Positions 19,231 through 27,975 of a DNA stretch of 64,000 nt are shown here, in pieces. The notes under the pieces were generated by a model. That model ran no database searches. It was not told where the DNA came from and saw only the letters and a list, made by a program, of their open reading frames with translations. How positions within the stretch are numbered: position 1 is the stretch's first letter; the number at the start of each line of letters is the position of its first letter. This DNA comes from Skeletonema tropicum (lineage: Eukaryota > Bacillariophyta > Thalassiosirophyceae > Thalassiosirales > Thalassiosiraceae). The position numbers and the translations under genes were made by a program. The DNA lies in assembly GCA_037178625.1 (NCBI GenBank), contig CM074149.1:496001-560000 (forward strand), given 5' to 3'.

Positions 19231-19920
19231 CTATGCTCCTATCCTATACTCAGCTCTCACCTCACGGAAACTTGGCAAAGCATTGACTGGACTATTCGAT
19301 CGCGACTGTATCTCCTTCAAAGATACCGCCGCCGCCTTTTGTAACAACTTGACAGTTTCCATCTCAGCATCATTCAGGAGGGCGTATTCCAGAGGACTCA
19401 TTTCGTGAAGGTCTTCCATTGTAGCTGCATGGGGACACACTGACAGCAAGTAGCGGATAGACCTATGATTTGGTGTTGCTCGTGAAGGGGTCTTGTTGTT
19501 AGAATCGTCCGCAAACATCTCACAAGAAGTGTCACAAGCAAGATGTAATGGAGTCTTTCCATTTTCGTCCGGCTAGATGCATGCAGCCGGCCACGAATGG
19601 GCGAGGAGCTTGACCAGATCCGGTGACGCTCCTAGACCAGCAGCCACGTGAAGGGGAGTCCTACCAAGGCAATCGGTGACAGATGGGAGATTGGGACAAC
19701 ACACGATCATCTTGGCGACAACGGTCAGGGGTGCATCGAATCTCGCTACAGCATGAAGTAGAGTCATTTCGTGGAACTCTTCACATCCAGCGATGCCCTC
19801 GCATAGAGTTCGGAATATTGTGGGGCTAGAAAGAGCAAGTTTCTCAAAGCTATGCCAATCTTTCGACTCGATGATGCTAAGGAGAAGTACTATCGATGTC
19901 ATTGCTATGGAGCTGGTCAT
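19231..19920 (-). pseudogene. ankyrin-repeat gene copy with one nonsense codon (Ank2)
   Basis: This is a copy of the Ank1/Ank3 gene, starting MTSSIAMTSIVLLLS at 19920. It keeps the full frame except a TAG at 19575-19573, where the paralogues have the Ser codon of ACISPDED. After the stop the same frame continues through GKTPLHLAC-like sequence, MFADDSNNK and SPLEYALL to 19231. The single stop and otherwise intact frame suggest a recent loss, or a protein cut to 115 residues. Its 5' part is also duplicated just upstream. Confidence 0.8.
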
Positions 19921-20426
19921 GTTGTTGTTATCGTTGCTTGATGTACTCAGTTGTTGTGTACGCTGCTTGGAGATGCTGCTTGGAGTATTCTGTTTGTTTT
20001 ATGAAGGGTTGGAATGCTCTATCGTATGTATTATTGATGCAGAGTGTGTATAAGAATTCAAGAGCCATCTTGGCGACAACGGTCAGGGGTGCATCGAATC
20101 TCGCTACAGCATGAAGTAGAGTCATTTCGTGGAACTCTTCACATCCAGCGATGTCCTCGCATAGAGTTCGGAATATTGTGGGGCTAGAAAGAGCAAGTTT
20201 CTCAAAGCTATGCCAATCTTTCGACTCGATGATGCTAAGGAGAAGTACTATCGATGTCATTGCTATGGAGCTGGTCATGTTGTTGTTATCGTTGCTTGAT
20301 GTACTCAGTTGTTGTGTACGCTGCTTGGAGATGCTGCTTGGAGTATTCTGTTTGTTTTATGAAGGGTTGGAATGCTCTATCGTATGTATTATTGATGCAG
20401 AGTGTGTATAAGAATTCAAGAGCCCG
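19711..20426 (-). repeat. 358-bp tandem duplication of the Ank2 5' end
   Basis: 19711-20068 and 20069-20426 are nearly identical direct copies, each with the upstream region and the first 70 codons of the ankyrin gene. The outer copy (frame 20278-19928) reads MTSSIAM to VVAKM and then runs into upstream sequence, so it encodes only a 116-residue truncated protein with one ankyrin unit. Confidence 0.85.
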
Positions 20427-20472
20427 GGAATTCAATTCGATCTTGGACACGAGTGAGTTCAAGTTTCCTTTA

Positions 20473-20681
20473 AACCTCCGCGAACTAAACCCCCCCGGGG
20501 TCTAAAAATTTTGGCTAGTCTGCTCTAGGGGGGTCTGACTTTCGGAATAGTCACATACTAATTCCCTAGTAACTACTAGTAGAAACCGGGAGGGGCGTCT
20601 AAATATTTTGGCAGGCTTGATTTGGAGGGGGGGTCTAAGCCGAGTATCGTAGGGGGGTTTAGTTCGCGGAGGTTCACTGTA
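20473..20681. mobile_element. mariner-type MITE with CAGTG end
   Basis: Perfect inverted repeats of 23 bp (AACCTCCGCGAACTAAACCC and three more C) lie at 20473-20495 and 20652-20674. The right end continues to CACTG followed by TA (20680-20681), the terminus expected for Tc1/mariner; the left end is degraded. The interior contains G-rich words GGGGTCTAAA and TTTTGGC on both sides of the centre. It has no coding capacity. Confidence 0.75.
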
Positions 20682-21403
20682 CTTATGTAGAATTCCTGCT
20701 CGGGAGCCAGATTGCTTACGATGTGTCTTATCTGTCTCACTAACTGAACTTAATTCGTAGAAGTAAGTGTCGCTGTGACAAATTTAAGCCTTCATTCGTT
20801 GTTACCTTTTCAAGAATCATTGATTCTTCAGGGCTGGTTCAAGCAACCTCACTATCCCACTCATCTGCTCTCGCGTGATAGCCATTTTCTGGCCTCGCCA
20901 CATATTCATCGGCTCTACCAATCTTTTACTACTTGGGCAGATTACTCGGCAGCGGCAAAGCTATTCAACTTGAACTGGTTCATACATTAGTCAACCACTT
21001 CTGCGGGCAACCTCGTGTGACGATGATAAGGTACCTCCGATCCATATACGATTAATTTAATAACTCTATTTTGCTCAGCAACGTTGTATTGCTTTCCAGA
21101 TATCTTACATTCCAACGAGATGACCAAGCTTCGTCTCTCTATAACTTGAACTTGTCTTGTTCAAATTTAGTCGAGCGAAGCAGGGTTTACACGTTATTTC
21201 GCTTGAAATTCCTGACCGTCCGCGTTATCGTGTCAATTCATATTGATTGAGATACACTCTACTCTAAGTAGAGAGTGGAGTTCACAGCAATCAAAAACCT
21301 TAAATTGATTCTTAATCTACCCAAGAGTACAATACAATACTTACGCAAATGAAATACAAAGGCTAGTCTTCATAGCTTAGCAAGGACGTCCACATCAAGC
21401 TTA
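20682..21403. repeat. dispersed repeat blocks 3' of gene A1
   Basis: About 20760-21030 is an inverted copy of 46440-46710 (shared words GATAGCCATTTTCTGGCCTC and GTTCAAGCAACCTCAC in variant form). About 21040-21400 is the 3' flank that also lies between A2 and B2 (56980-57470) and near 37360-37620, containing CCAACGAGATG-CCAAGCTTCG. No gene is supported. Confidence 0.65.
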
Positions 21404-22246
21404 TCAGGTTTTAAGATCGTGTTCAAGCGTGAATGCAGCCACAGAAGCACGCTCTCGTGCCCAACGTGAGAGTCTGTCGGATGTTTTGGCCAGACGCACA
21501 AGACTGACATCCTCGGCGTTACTATCTTTATCTGATCCGTTGCCTTGAAGTAACTTGTAGTCATTTAACCTGAGATCCTTCACAAGCTGCTGAACAACTT
21601 GTTCATTCAAGACAGTCTGTATCAAAGTTTCTCTCCGATCGAAGTAACTATCACAAAGAATGATCTTCTCGAGCCCAAGTATGTGACCAAGCTCAGATTC
21701 GAATATTCCTTGAGATTCACTATCTTGAATCATTTGGCTGCATAGGACAGCCTCATCCTCAAAATCCATGAAGTCATCTTGGGAATACCAGAGCTCGTCT
21801 TCAATGCCTTGAGTTTGATCATCAATGAGATGGATTGTAGGACATGCAGGAGCAAAGCTGACAGCTCGCTTCTTGGTCATCTCGTAGGGGCAGGGAGCCG
21901 CGTCACCATCAAAGGAGCCTTGAGCTTGAGGGACACCCCTCCTCTTCTTCGGCCCGAGAATGCCACCTATCTTGCCGTCGGGGCATCCCTGAGAAGAACC
22001 CTCTTTGACGGCTTCGTGGCATAGGTAATGAGCTTGATTATAATCGCTGCCGACATGGATTACTTGGCAAGAAGGTGCAAAGCTGACTGCTCGCTTATTG
22101 TTGCTCGTATTGGCAAAGGTAACACTCACATTCTCTTTGCCTGCATCACTGCACCGGCAATCTTGGTTTTCATCCTCGACTAGGTTGGAAACACCTTTGA
22201 GTTGTTCATCGAAAGCTGCCGCTGCGAAGTTGTTCATCTGATTCAT
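21404..22246 (-). CDS. family A protein, two KRAVSFAP motifs (A1)
   Basis: A 280-residue protein of unknown function, nearly identical to A2 at 56135. I use the ATG at 22246; an upstream extension would need a TTG start. Two copies of KRAVSFAP, each followed by a conserved C-x-x-IH segment, lie near residues 51 and 126, and LWYSQDD follows near 152. The words fit the RVxF docking consensus for protein phosphatase 1, which is inference only. The remainder is acidic with a C-terminal helix ending in TLEHDLKT. No membrane segment or signal is seen. It is divergent from the ankyrin gene B1. A broken third copy is at 58968-59165. Confidence 0.72.
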   Translation of the reverse strand: MNQMNNFAAAAFDEQLKGVSNLVEDENQDCRCSDAGKENVSVTFANTSNNKRAVSFAPSCQVIHVGSDYNQAHYLCHEAVKEGSSQGCPDGKIGGILGPKKRRGVPQAQGSFDGDAAPCPYEMTKKRAVSFAPACPTIHLIDDQTQGIEDELWYSQDDFMDFEDEAVLCSQMIQDSESQGIFESELGHILGLEKIILCDSYFDRRETLIQTVLNEQVVQQLVKDLRLNDYKLLQGNGSDKDSNAEDVSLVRLAKTSDRLSRWARERASVAAFTLEHDLKT

Positions 22247-23163
22247 TGCGGTGGTCGACAGAGTAGTCAATACTCTTTGGTTGGCACTCGTCGTTGTCCT
22301 CTAGACAAATGAGTATCTTTTTGCGACTGCTGCTTGTTGCACAGCTGGTGGGTGTCAAATTTGAGTGGTCGGGAAGTTTTGATGGACTCTTGCAGGGACA
22401 TTGGGCCTAAGTTGCGGTGAAATCTCTGTACATTAAGACTAAAGAGTTGCTTATGGAGTTGTGAAGCATCTATGGATGTTTTGTGGAAGTAGAACGGCAG
22501 CATGTTAGAATTTCAAATTTGGTTGGACGTGGAGCAACGAGTTAGTTGGAACGGACCTAAGGATGACGATATTTGGGTTGGGAGACTGGGAGATATAAGA
22601 TGGACATTTTAAGCCTCTTTCTAGGTGCGGACTACTGATGCTGCTCAAACAGTTGTGATGTGCACCTGTGGAAATCTTCTGGGATTCAGAATGGAAATTA
22701 TAAATTACCCCCTCGGAGCTTACACCAATCCGACATTCTATCTACTCAAGGGTCATATTTCACAATGTATCTACAAATCTGTCTCAAGTGATTTGACATA
22801 CGAATATGCCCCCTGCCCCCTTAGCTTAGTCTTTTCAAAGGGGGTACAGTTCTTCCCCGATACTGTGAATCGATTTCACATAAACTCTAGTTGAAGTTGA
22901 TCAAGTAGCTTTTCACGTTCAGCTTGCAGAATCTTAGGATTAGTCGTGAAAATAATTTGGAGACTGGAGAGGCCTCTGAACTTCAACTTGTTTGCCCATG
23001 CAAAAAACTGTACTTAGGGTCTGTTGAAGAGGCCTTTGTCTTCAAAATTGCATAGCTTGGCTCGCTCATTCACAGTCACATCTATGCTCTCTGCTCTCTT
23101 TGTTCATAATTTCACATTCTGTCAAAACTAACAAACTAACAAACTAACCAACCAACTAACACA
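22247..23163. promoter_or_regulatory. shared upstream region of A1 and B1
   Basis: About 0.9 kb between two divergent gene starts. The 5' leader before B1 is a run of ACTAACAAACTAACC repeats, also present before B2. AGGCCTCT words occur near 22970 and 23030. I see no gene. Confidence 0.5.
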
Positions 23164-23859
23164 ATGACCATCTCAGTAAATAAGCTTATGAACTACGTGG
23201 CAGTTGTTCTTGACTTGATCCACAGTCAAGAATGGGCCGCACTCGAGAAGGTAGCCTCTGAGCACAAGCTCTTCAGGGCGGTATCAGAACACATCCAAAA
23301 GTGCGACGAGTTCAACGGGATGACTCTTCTTCATGCCGCCGTCAAGTACAATCCTCCTCTACACGTCCTTGAAGCCATGATTCATGCTCACGGCGATGCA
23401 TGCAAGGGACAAGATTGCGTAGGCCGGACACCACTTCATGTTGCTTGTGGAACTGGCGCCGATGATCTGATCATCCGCCGCCTCGTCAAGGCCTACCCCC
23501 AAGCATGCGACCTACAAGATGAAGATGGAAGGCTGCCTCTCCACCTCGCATGTGACAGCGAATGTGTCTTGTTTGAAGGAGATGATCAGACTCCAAGGGC
23601 ACCACCCACAGTCGACGTCGTCAGGGCTCTCCTCTCTGCATCTTTGCGATCTGTCTTGGTGGAAGATGAAGATGAAATGTCCCCCCTCGAATACGCTATT
23701 GTTTCAGACGCAAATATGAATGTGGTAAAGCTCTTACAGAAGGCATCGATGTCACTTCGAAGGAATGATGCGAAGACTAGCAAGGCTCCTGCCGCAAGTG
23801 CTTCAAAGGAACTTAAACCTATTGTCCCACTTCCTCGAAGCGTTCTGAGCTACTGCTAG
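23164..23859 (+). CDS. ankyrin-repeat protein, subfamily B (B1)
   Basis: A 231-residue protein with units GMTLLHAAVKY (near residue 56), GRTPLHVACGTGADD (near 90), GRLPLHLACD (near 123) and a last degenerate unit ending SPLEYAIVSDAN. The layout matches the Ank1 subfamily, but the sequence is clearly distinct. The N-terminus, MTISVNKLMNYVAVVLDLIHSQEW, aligns with the MTSSI start of Ank1. The C-terminal tail ends PLPRSVLSYC. A near-identical copy (B2) is at 57473-58168. Role unknown; ankyrin repeats usually bind proteins. Confidence 0.8.
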   Translation: MTISVNKLMNYVAVVLDLIHSQEWAALEKVASEHKLFRAVSEHIQKCDEFNGMTLLHAAVKYNPPLHVLEAMIHAHGDACKGQDCVGRTPLHVACGTGADDLIIRRLVKAYPQACDLQDEDGRLPLHLACDSECVLFEGDDQTPRAPPTVDVVRALLSASLRSVLVEDEDEMSPLEYAIVSDANMNVVKLLQKASMSLRRNDAKTSKAPAASASKELKPIVPLPRSVLSYC

Positions 23860-25317
23860 TATGTTTCGAAAGAATTTAGCTTCAAACTGTAACATACGAT
23901 TAATTTAATAATTCTATTTCGCTTAGCAACGCTGTACATATTGCTTACTCCTTTCTGTGTATTGAGTAACAACCCTAGCCCCTCTTGGTTTTAAGTTCTC
24001 CTTTCTCTGTCACTGGTGTCTCTAGAGGGAGAGAGAGAGTACAATAGTAACTAAAATAATTATCATCCAAAGGTTATCTATCCAAGTACTTACGATACCC
24101 TAAAATTTTATGATCTGCGTGACTTAGCTGGTAGGCCTCTGATGCCTCTGCATCAGTACCCCCTCAACGTCGTATTCTGCCCTCCCTCACAGTGTTGTAT
24201 AATAATGACTGACGCAAGCACCACAACACGGCCAGATTGCCATCTGAACTGCACCACACGGAGACAAGACACCACTATATCTGTTAACTCCACTATGTGC
24301 TGTAGCAATCATCATGTCTGTTTCACCATTTAAGTGTTGATATTCATATCATCCTCCAGTCATCCTCCCCACCAACGGTGCCATTTTTTGTGTTGTAATC
24401 ATGGTGCCCGCCATATGCCGACGGTTCCGGACGGATTGAACGACAGCCGCCTCGTCTAATGTCGCCATACATCATATAGAGTGTCAGGTTGTCGAGTAAT
24501 AGACTATGCTCATGGCCAAAAGATCATAGTTGCGTAGGGGGCCTATGCAGAAATCGCTTTTTATGTAAATAACGGTCACTTTTGTAGGAGGAAACCAAGA
24601 AATAACGTCAGAGACCTTGGAGACAAAATCCCTTCGCGTCATGAGGCCATATGGGTCCCCTGAGTTGTCCGCCGCCGGTTTAGGGTGGTGCCGACCCCCG
24701 TTCCGCTCCATACCATAGCCGCTACCGTCGCCATGGTTATTGTGTTCAAGTGAGCCGTTTTGAAAAGTGCTAGCAAAATGAGGGGGCCAAGATGAGTTTC
24801 GTTTGATGGGGTTCCCCGCTCTCCCCTATTCTGCAGATCAGATTTACTTATGTAATGAAGCCCCTCCATAACATCAACTTCAGGCAAAATAAGTAGACAG
24901 TAGATATGTAATAAGCTTGTCCCAGATCCAGTCGCCTCTTGAGGGCCCACCAGACGTACTTTAAAATTTCTGTTACATATAAGCTTGTCCCAGATCCACT
25001 TTCCAACGCCAAATTCCCACTTTCCCACCCCAGAATCCCACGTCGAATTTTGATTCTGAAAATCAAAATCCTACGTCCACCCCAGAATCCCACGTCGACG
25101 TAGGATTCTACTTCTTTTCCACTTTCCCACTCAGAATCCCACGCATTTTGCGCAGGCCCTCGAAAAGTGGGAATATAGGGTTGGAAATGTGGTGCTGCCT
25201 GGGACACAGAAGCAAATTTTGACGGCTAGGATTCCTACTTTCCCACGTAAAATTCCGAGGTGGGAATCCTGCGTGGGAAAGTAGGAATCCTAGCCACTTC
25301 TGGGACACGCTTTTAGG
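23860..25317. other. intergenic, repeat fragments
   Basis: No supported gene. 23885-23930 is a repeat (ACGATTAATTTAATAATTCT) also at 21047, 50829 and 57400. About 24815-24900 copies part of the region before the C1 promoter (CTCCATAACATCAACTTCAGG, also at 35680). 24900-25000 has a duplicated AAGCTTGTCCCAGATCCA word. 25000-25310 is full of GAATCCCACG/CGTGGGAATCC inverted words. Confidence 0.45.
25229..25296. repeat. strong hairpin
   Basis: The arms GGCTAGGATTCCTACTTTCC(CACG) and its exact reverse complement lie about 20 bp apart and would form a stem of about 24 bp. It is probably the end or core of a small MITE; the surroundings repeat the same words. Confidence 0.65.
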
Positions 25318-25464
25318 CTGTGATTTTGTTTGCTCGAACTCGAACTGCGAACTGGTGTCGGCATCAAATTTCGAGATAACGGCATTTGTAGTTGAGAGTC
25401 CATGTGAAAAGGTACTTCCATGTGGAACTTGTGAGTTCGGAGTTGCGAGTTCGAAGAAAAAATC

Positions 25465-27465
25465 GGGAGGGGCTACGTTGGGCACGGCTTTTCTGGGCAC
25501 GGGTTGGGCACGCCCTATGATGTGACGATTCTGCCACGTCACCATACCACGCTCTCTCCATTAACCCTAAAAGGCAGAATTATAAGATAAAGACAACTGA
25601 TTTAATTTTGTGGCTTGAGCACAAGCATTCTTCTTTACTATTTCATTTTATGCAACAAAAGTTGCTAATTCACTGGTTGGGTGATTGGTGGGGTAATCAA
25701 TAGGTGCTTATCCCCTATCAAAATCAGTGATTCCTGGGAATGAAGATGACATAGAATAGATCATTCTCAGAGAAAAAATTCTCTCCACACATTACAGAGG
25801 CAGTATGGTACCAATGTTTGAGCAAATATGCGTAGGAAAAGATGTGTTTTACTTTACTCTTAGAACATTAAACTTATCAATTGGCGCTGCAGATTTGTTC
25901 TTTAACATGAAGTTATACATTTGCTTTGTAATGAATGGAATGAGCCTCGTGCTCCAGGCATCTTCAGTTTCACCTTCAGGGGATGATTGGACCAACCCAT
26001 GCAAATTCAGTGCGCTATTGAAGACCACTATACAGACAGTATCTCTCACATTTGTCTCGATTTGAATGTATTTGCCACCAGTCTCGCTTTCCGCAATGAC
26101 CAAGTGGGAATCTGCTATAATTCCACCTCTTCCATCTGGACCACCGCGCGGTATGTATACAAGCGGGTGCATTGTACTCAAATCCCCGGTGTCAGCGTGC
26201 AATGCCACAACACTGTCTTCTATCATTGCATTCTTCTGGCATCCCTTGCCTATGCGGCGAATCGCAACTTGATTTGCCATCCAGCCAACTGCACCTTGGC
26301 AACCAATTGGTGGGAAAGAGAAGTTTGCATTTATGCTCTTAATTTTTTCATTCTCCCTAAATACATTAGGTGTGTAGTTCAGCAAGGCTGCCGCAACTCT
26401 ACCAAAGATGGAAGAGAGAGAGGAAGTAATAGCTTTTGCCTTTTCATATTGATGATTCATAAGAAAGAAGGGCCCAGTTTGTCTTTTATCCATGGATCCA
26501 ATCCCAAATGCTGCATATCCCCCACCAGCATGGTTGTCTTGTTCCCAAGCTCTTTTGGGCAAAGCATCAAGAGAATTGTCAAGAGTATTTCCGGCTCCTT
26601 TATAGCAGCATTCATGTATGTCACGAAGCAGGGGGCATTCGCTATCTGCGCGAGCATAAAGAACATAAACGCTTGAATTGGAGGAGAATTCAACCTCAAC
26701 AAAGTCCCCATATTGTGGTGTAATGAGGGGTGCAGGAGAGTTAGTTAAATGTTTGGCGGTGAGTTGTGCTTTGTGTTTCCCCGCTTTACGTTTCTTCTTT
26801 GCTGTGACTTTGTTGAACTGAAATGAAACAGTTGAATTGTCAAGTTCCATCGCCTTCCGTTTGTTGTCTCTTTTGGAGTCATATTGCAATGATGATGACA
26901 AAAATGATATTTTTTTTGGTGAAGGTTTGTTCTTGTTTATTGTCCGCCACCATTTCAGGTTCTGATTATGTAAATAGTTGCCGCTTTTCATTTGATCCTT
27001 CAATTGTGGAGGAGTGTATTTTCTGTTGTAAATATTATAGTCATGACGGACGGCTGCTTCGCCACCGTATCGGCGAACCTTCTGCTGGAACAACTCGAAT
27101 CGATGTAGGTCATAATAATCGACCAACATTGATTTGTTTGTAAGGTATGTTGTGTGTAAATTCGATAGGTCGTAGATGACCAATTATTGAAGCAGCGGCA
27201 AGAATACGAAAAAATCTGACGACGAAAGTGGAATGAGCGGTAGTGTTTTGCTGTAGTGACTATGATTTATGCTAGTTGGTGTTGCCGCGGTGACTTTATG
27301 GCTTATGATGTAGTTACTGGGGTATCTAACTTTGACTGTGTGCGGGGCTTGTGGTGGAAAGAAGGGGTGGTGGGAGAGCGTGGTATGGTGACGTGGCAGA
27401 ATCGTCACATCATAGGGCGTGCCCAACCCGTGCCCAGAAAAGCCGTGCCCAACGTAGCCCCTCCC
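25465..27465 (-). mobile_element. 2,001-bp DNA transposon with 92-bp perfect TIRs and 9-bp target duplication
   Basis: The left end begins GGGAGGGGCTACGTTGGGCA and the right end is its exact reverse complement; identity runs for 92 bp (25465-25556 and 27374-27465). The flanking nonamer GAAAAAATC is present at 25456-25464 and 27466-27474. Long TIRs and a 9-bp duplication fit Mutator-like elements best. The only long frame inside is the minus-strand gene at 25849-27129, which does not look like a transposase. The perfect TIRs imply recent movement, so a transposase must come from elsewhere unless this protein provides it. Confidence 0.9.
25849..27129 (-). CDS. candidate 2-oxoglutarate/Fe(II) dioxygenase carried by a transposon
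   Basis: A 426-residue protein from the first ATG of the frame; a TAA precedes the frame 54 bp upstream. The N-terminal 140 residues are basic with Lys-rich stretches (KKKRKAGKHK, a possible nuclear signal). The C-terminal half shows the spacing of a double-stranded beta-helix dioxygenase: HAD near residues 311-313 (HxD), a Gly-rich turn GGPDGRGG, then VVFNSALNLHG with the distal His near 377 and an Arg near 395 for 2-oxoglutarate. JBP/TET-like and other transposon-linked dioxygenases have this pattern. The match is to motifs only; it could be another fold. I see no DDE triad typical of a transposase. It fills most of the element between the two TIRs. Confidence 0.6.
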   Translation of the reverse strand: MLVDYYDLHRFELFQQKVRRYGGEAAVRHDYNIYNRKYTPPQLKDQMKSGNYLHNQNLKWWRTINKNKPSPKKISFLSSSLQYDSKRDNKRKAMELDNSTVSFQFNKVTAKKKRKAGKHKAQLTAKHLTNSPAPLITPQYGDFVEVEFSSNSSVYVLYARADSECPLLRDIHECCYKGAGNTLDNSLDALPKRAWEQDNHAGGGYAAFGIGSMDKRQTGPFFLMNHQYEKAKAITSSLSSIFGRVAAALLNYTPNVFRENEKIKSINANFSFPPIGCQGAVGWMANQVAIRRIGKGCQKNAMIEDSVVALHADTGDLSTMHPLVYIPRGGPDGRGGIIADSHLVIAESETGGKYIQIETNVRDTVCIVVFNSALNLHGLVQSSPEGETEDAWSTRLIPFITKQMYNFMLKNKSAAPIDKFNVLRVK

Positions 27466-27725
27466 GAAAAAATCACAGGTAGACTTGGCCCGCACGAAAT
27501 CGGATCTCGTCACACCTGTCTTTCTCCTTCTCTTTCTTCCGGCTTCTCGCATCGCTCTGGTCGTTAGGGACAGACAGAAGGGATGTTGAGAGAGAGAGAA
27601 CAGCCATGGACATTGTTCATCAAGCACCAATATCGTGTAGAACAATCCTATAGCTGTTCATCTTTTTTATTGCTACCATGTCGGTCCGTACCAGCAGTAG
27701 TCATTTAAAAGTCAGCATAGTAAAT

Positions 27726-27975
27726 CTGGCCTCTATCAGCCAACCCCTATCGGTCTATACGGCCCCAATATCTCGGCAGTCTGCCAATGGCCTCTATCAG
27801 CCAAACCCTATCGGTCTATACGACCCCAATATCTTGGCAGTCTGCCAATGGCCTCTATCAGCCAAACCCTATCGGTCTATACGACCCCAATATCTTGGCA
27901 GTCTGCCAATGGCCTCTATCAGCCAAACCCTATCGGTCTATACGGCCACAATATCTTGGCAGTCTGCCACTGGTA
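27726..27975 (+). repeat. 61-bp tandem repeat, about four copies
   Basis: The unit contains GGCCTCTATCAGCCAAACCC, TATCGGTCTATACG and CAATATCTTGGCAGTCTGCC. It repeats with a period of 61 bp and few differences. Degenerate pieces (CCCCAATATCTCGGCA) return near 28808 and 28850. Confidence 0.9.

Larger units (their letters stand above)
25318..27478. mobile_element. small MITE split by the dioxygenase-carrying transposon
   Basis: The sequence from CTGTGATTTTGTTTGCTCGA (25318) to TTCGAAGAAAAAATC (25464) and on to ACAG (27475-27478) forms an inverted-repeat element of about 150 bp once the 2,001-bp insertion and one target copy are removed. Related ends (GCAAACAAAATCACAG) occur near 34362. The large element inserted in its right terminal repeat. 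Confidence 0.6.

Noticed and set aside
22247..22270. Eight extra N-terminal residues on gene A1 (and on A2 at 56111-56134)
   Set aside because: They would require a TTG start; the ATG at 22246 (56135 in A2) is the first proper start.
24639..25545. Overlapping minus-strand frames of 119-145 codons
   Set aside because: They cover inverted GAATCCCACG repeats and MITE sequence and encode no recognisable protein.
27130..27183. Upstream extension of the dioxygenase-like gene
   Set aside because: It begins with TTG directly after a TAA; the first ATG is at 27129.
27184..27645. 153-codon minus-strand frame at the right end of the DNA transposon
   Set aside because: It runs through the TIR and out of the element into the flank; no domain and no conservation between the two TIR copies.
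27726..27975. CRISPR-like array
   Set aside because: The 61-bp units are contiguous with no variable spacers, and the organism appears eukaryotic.
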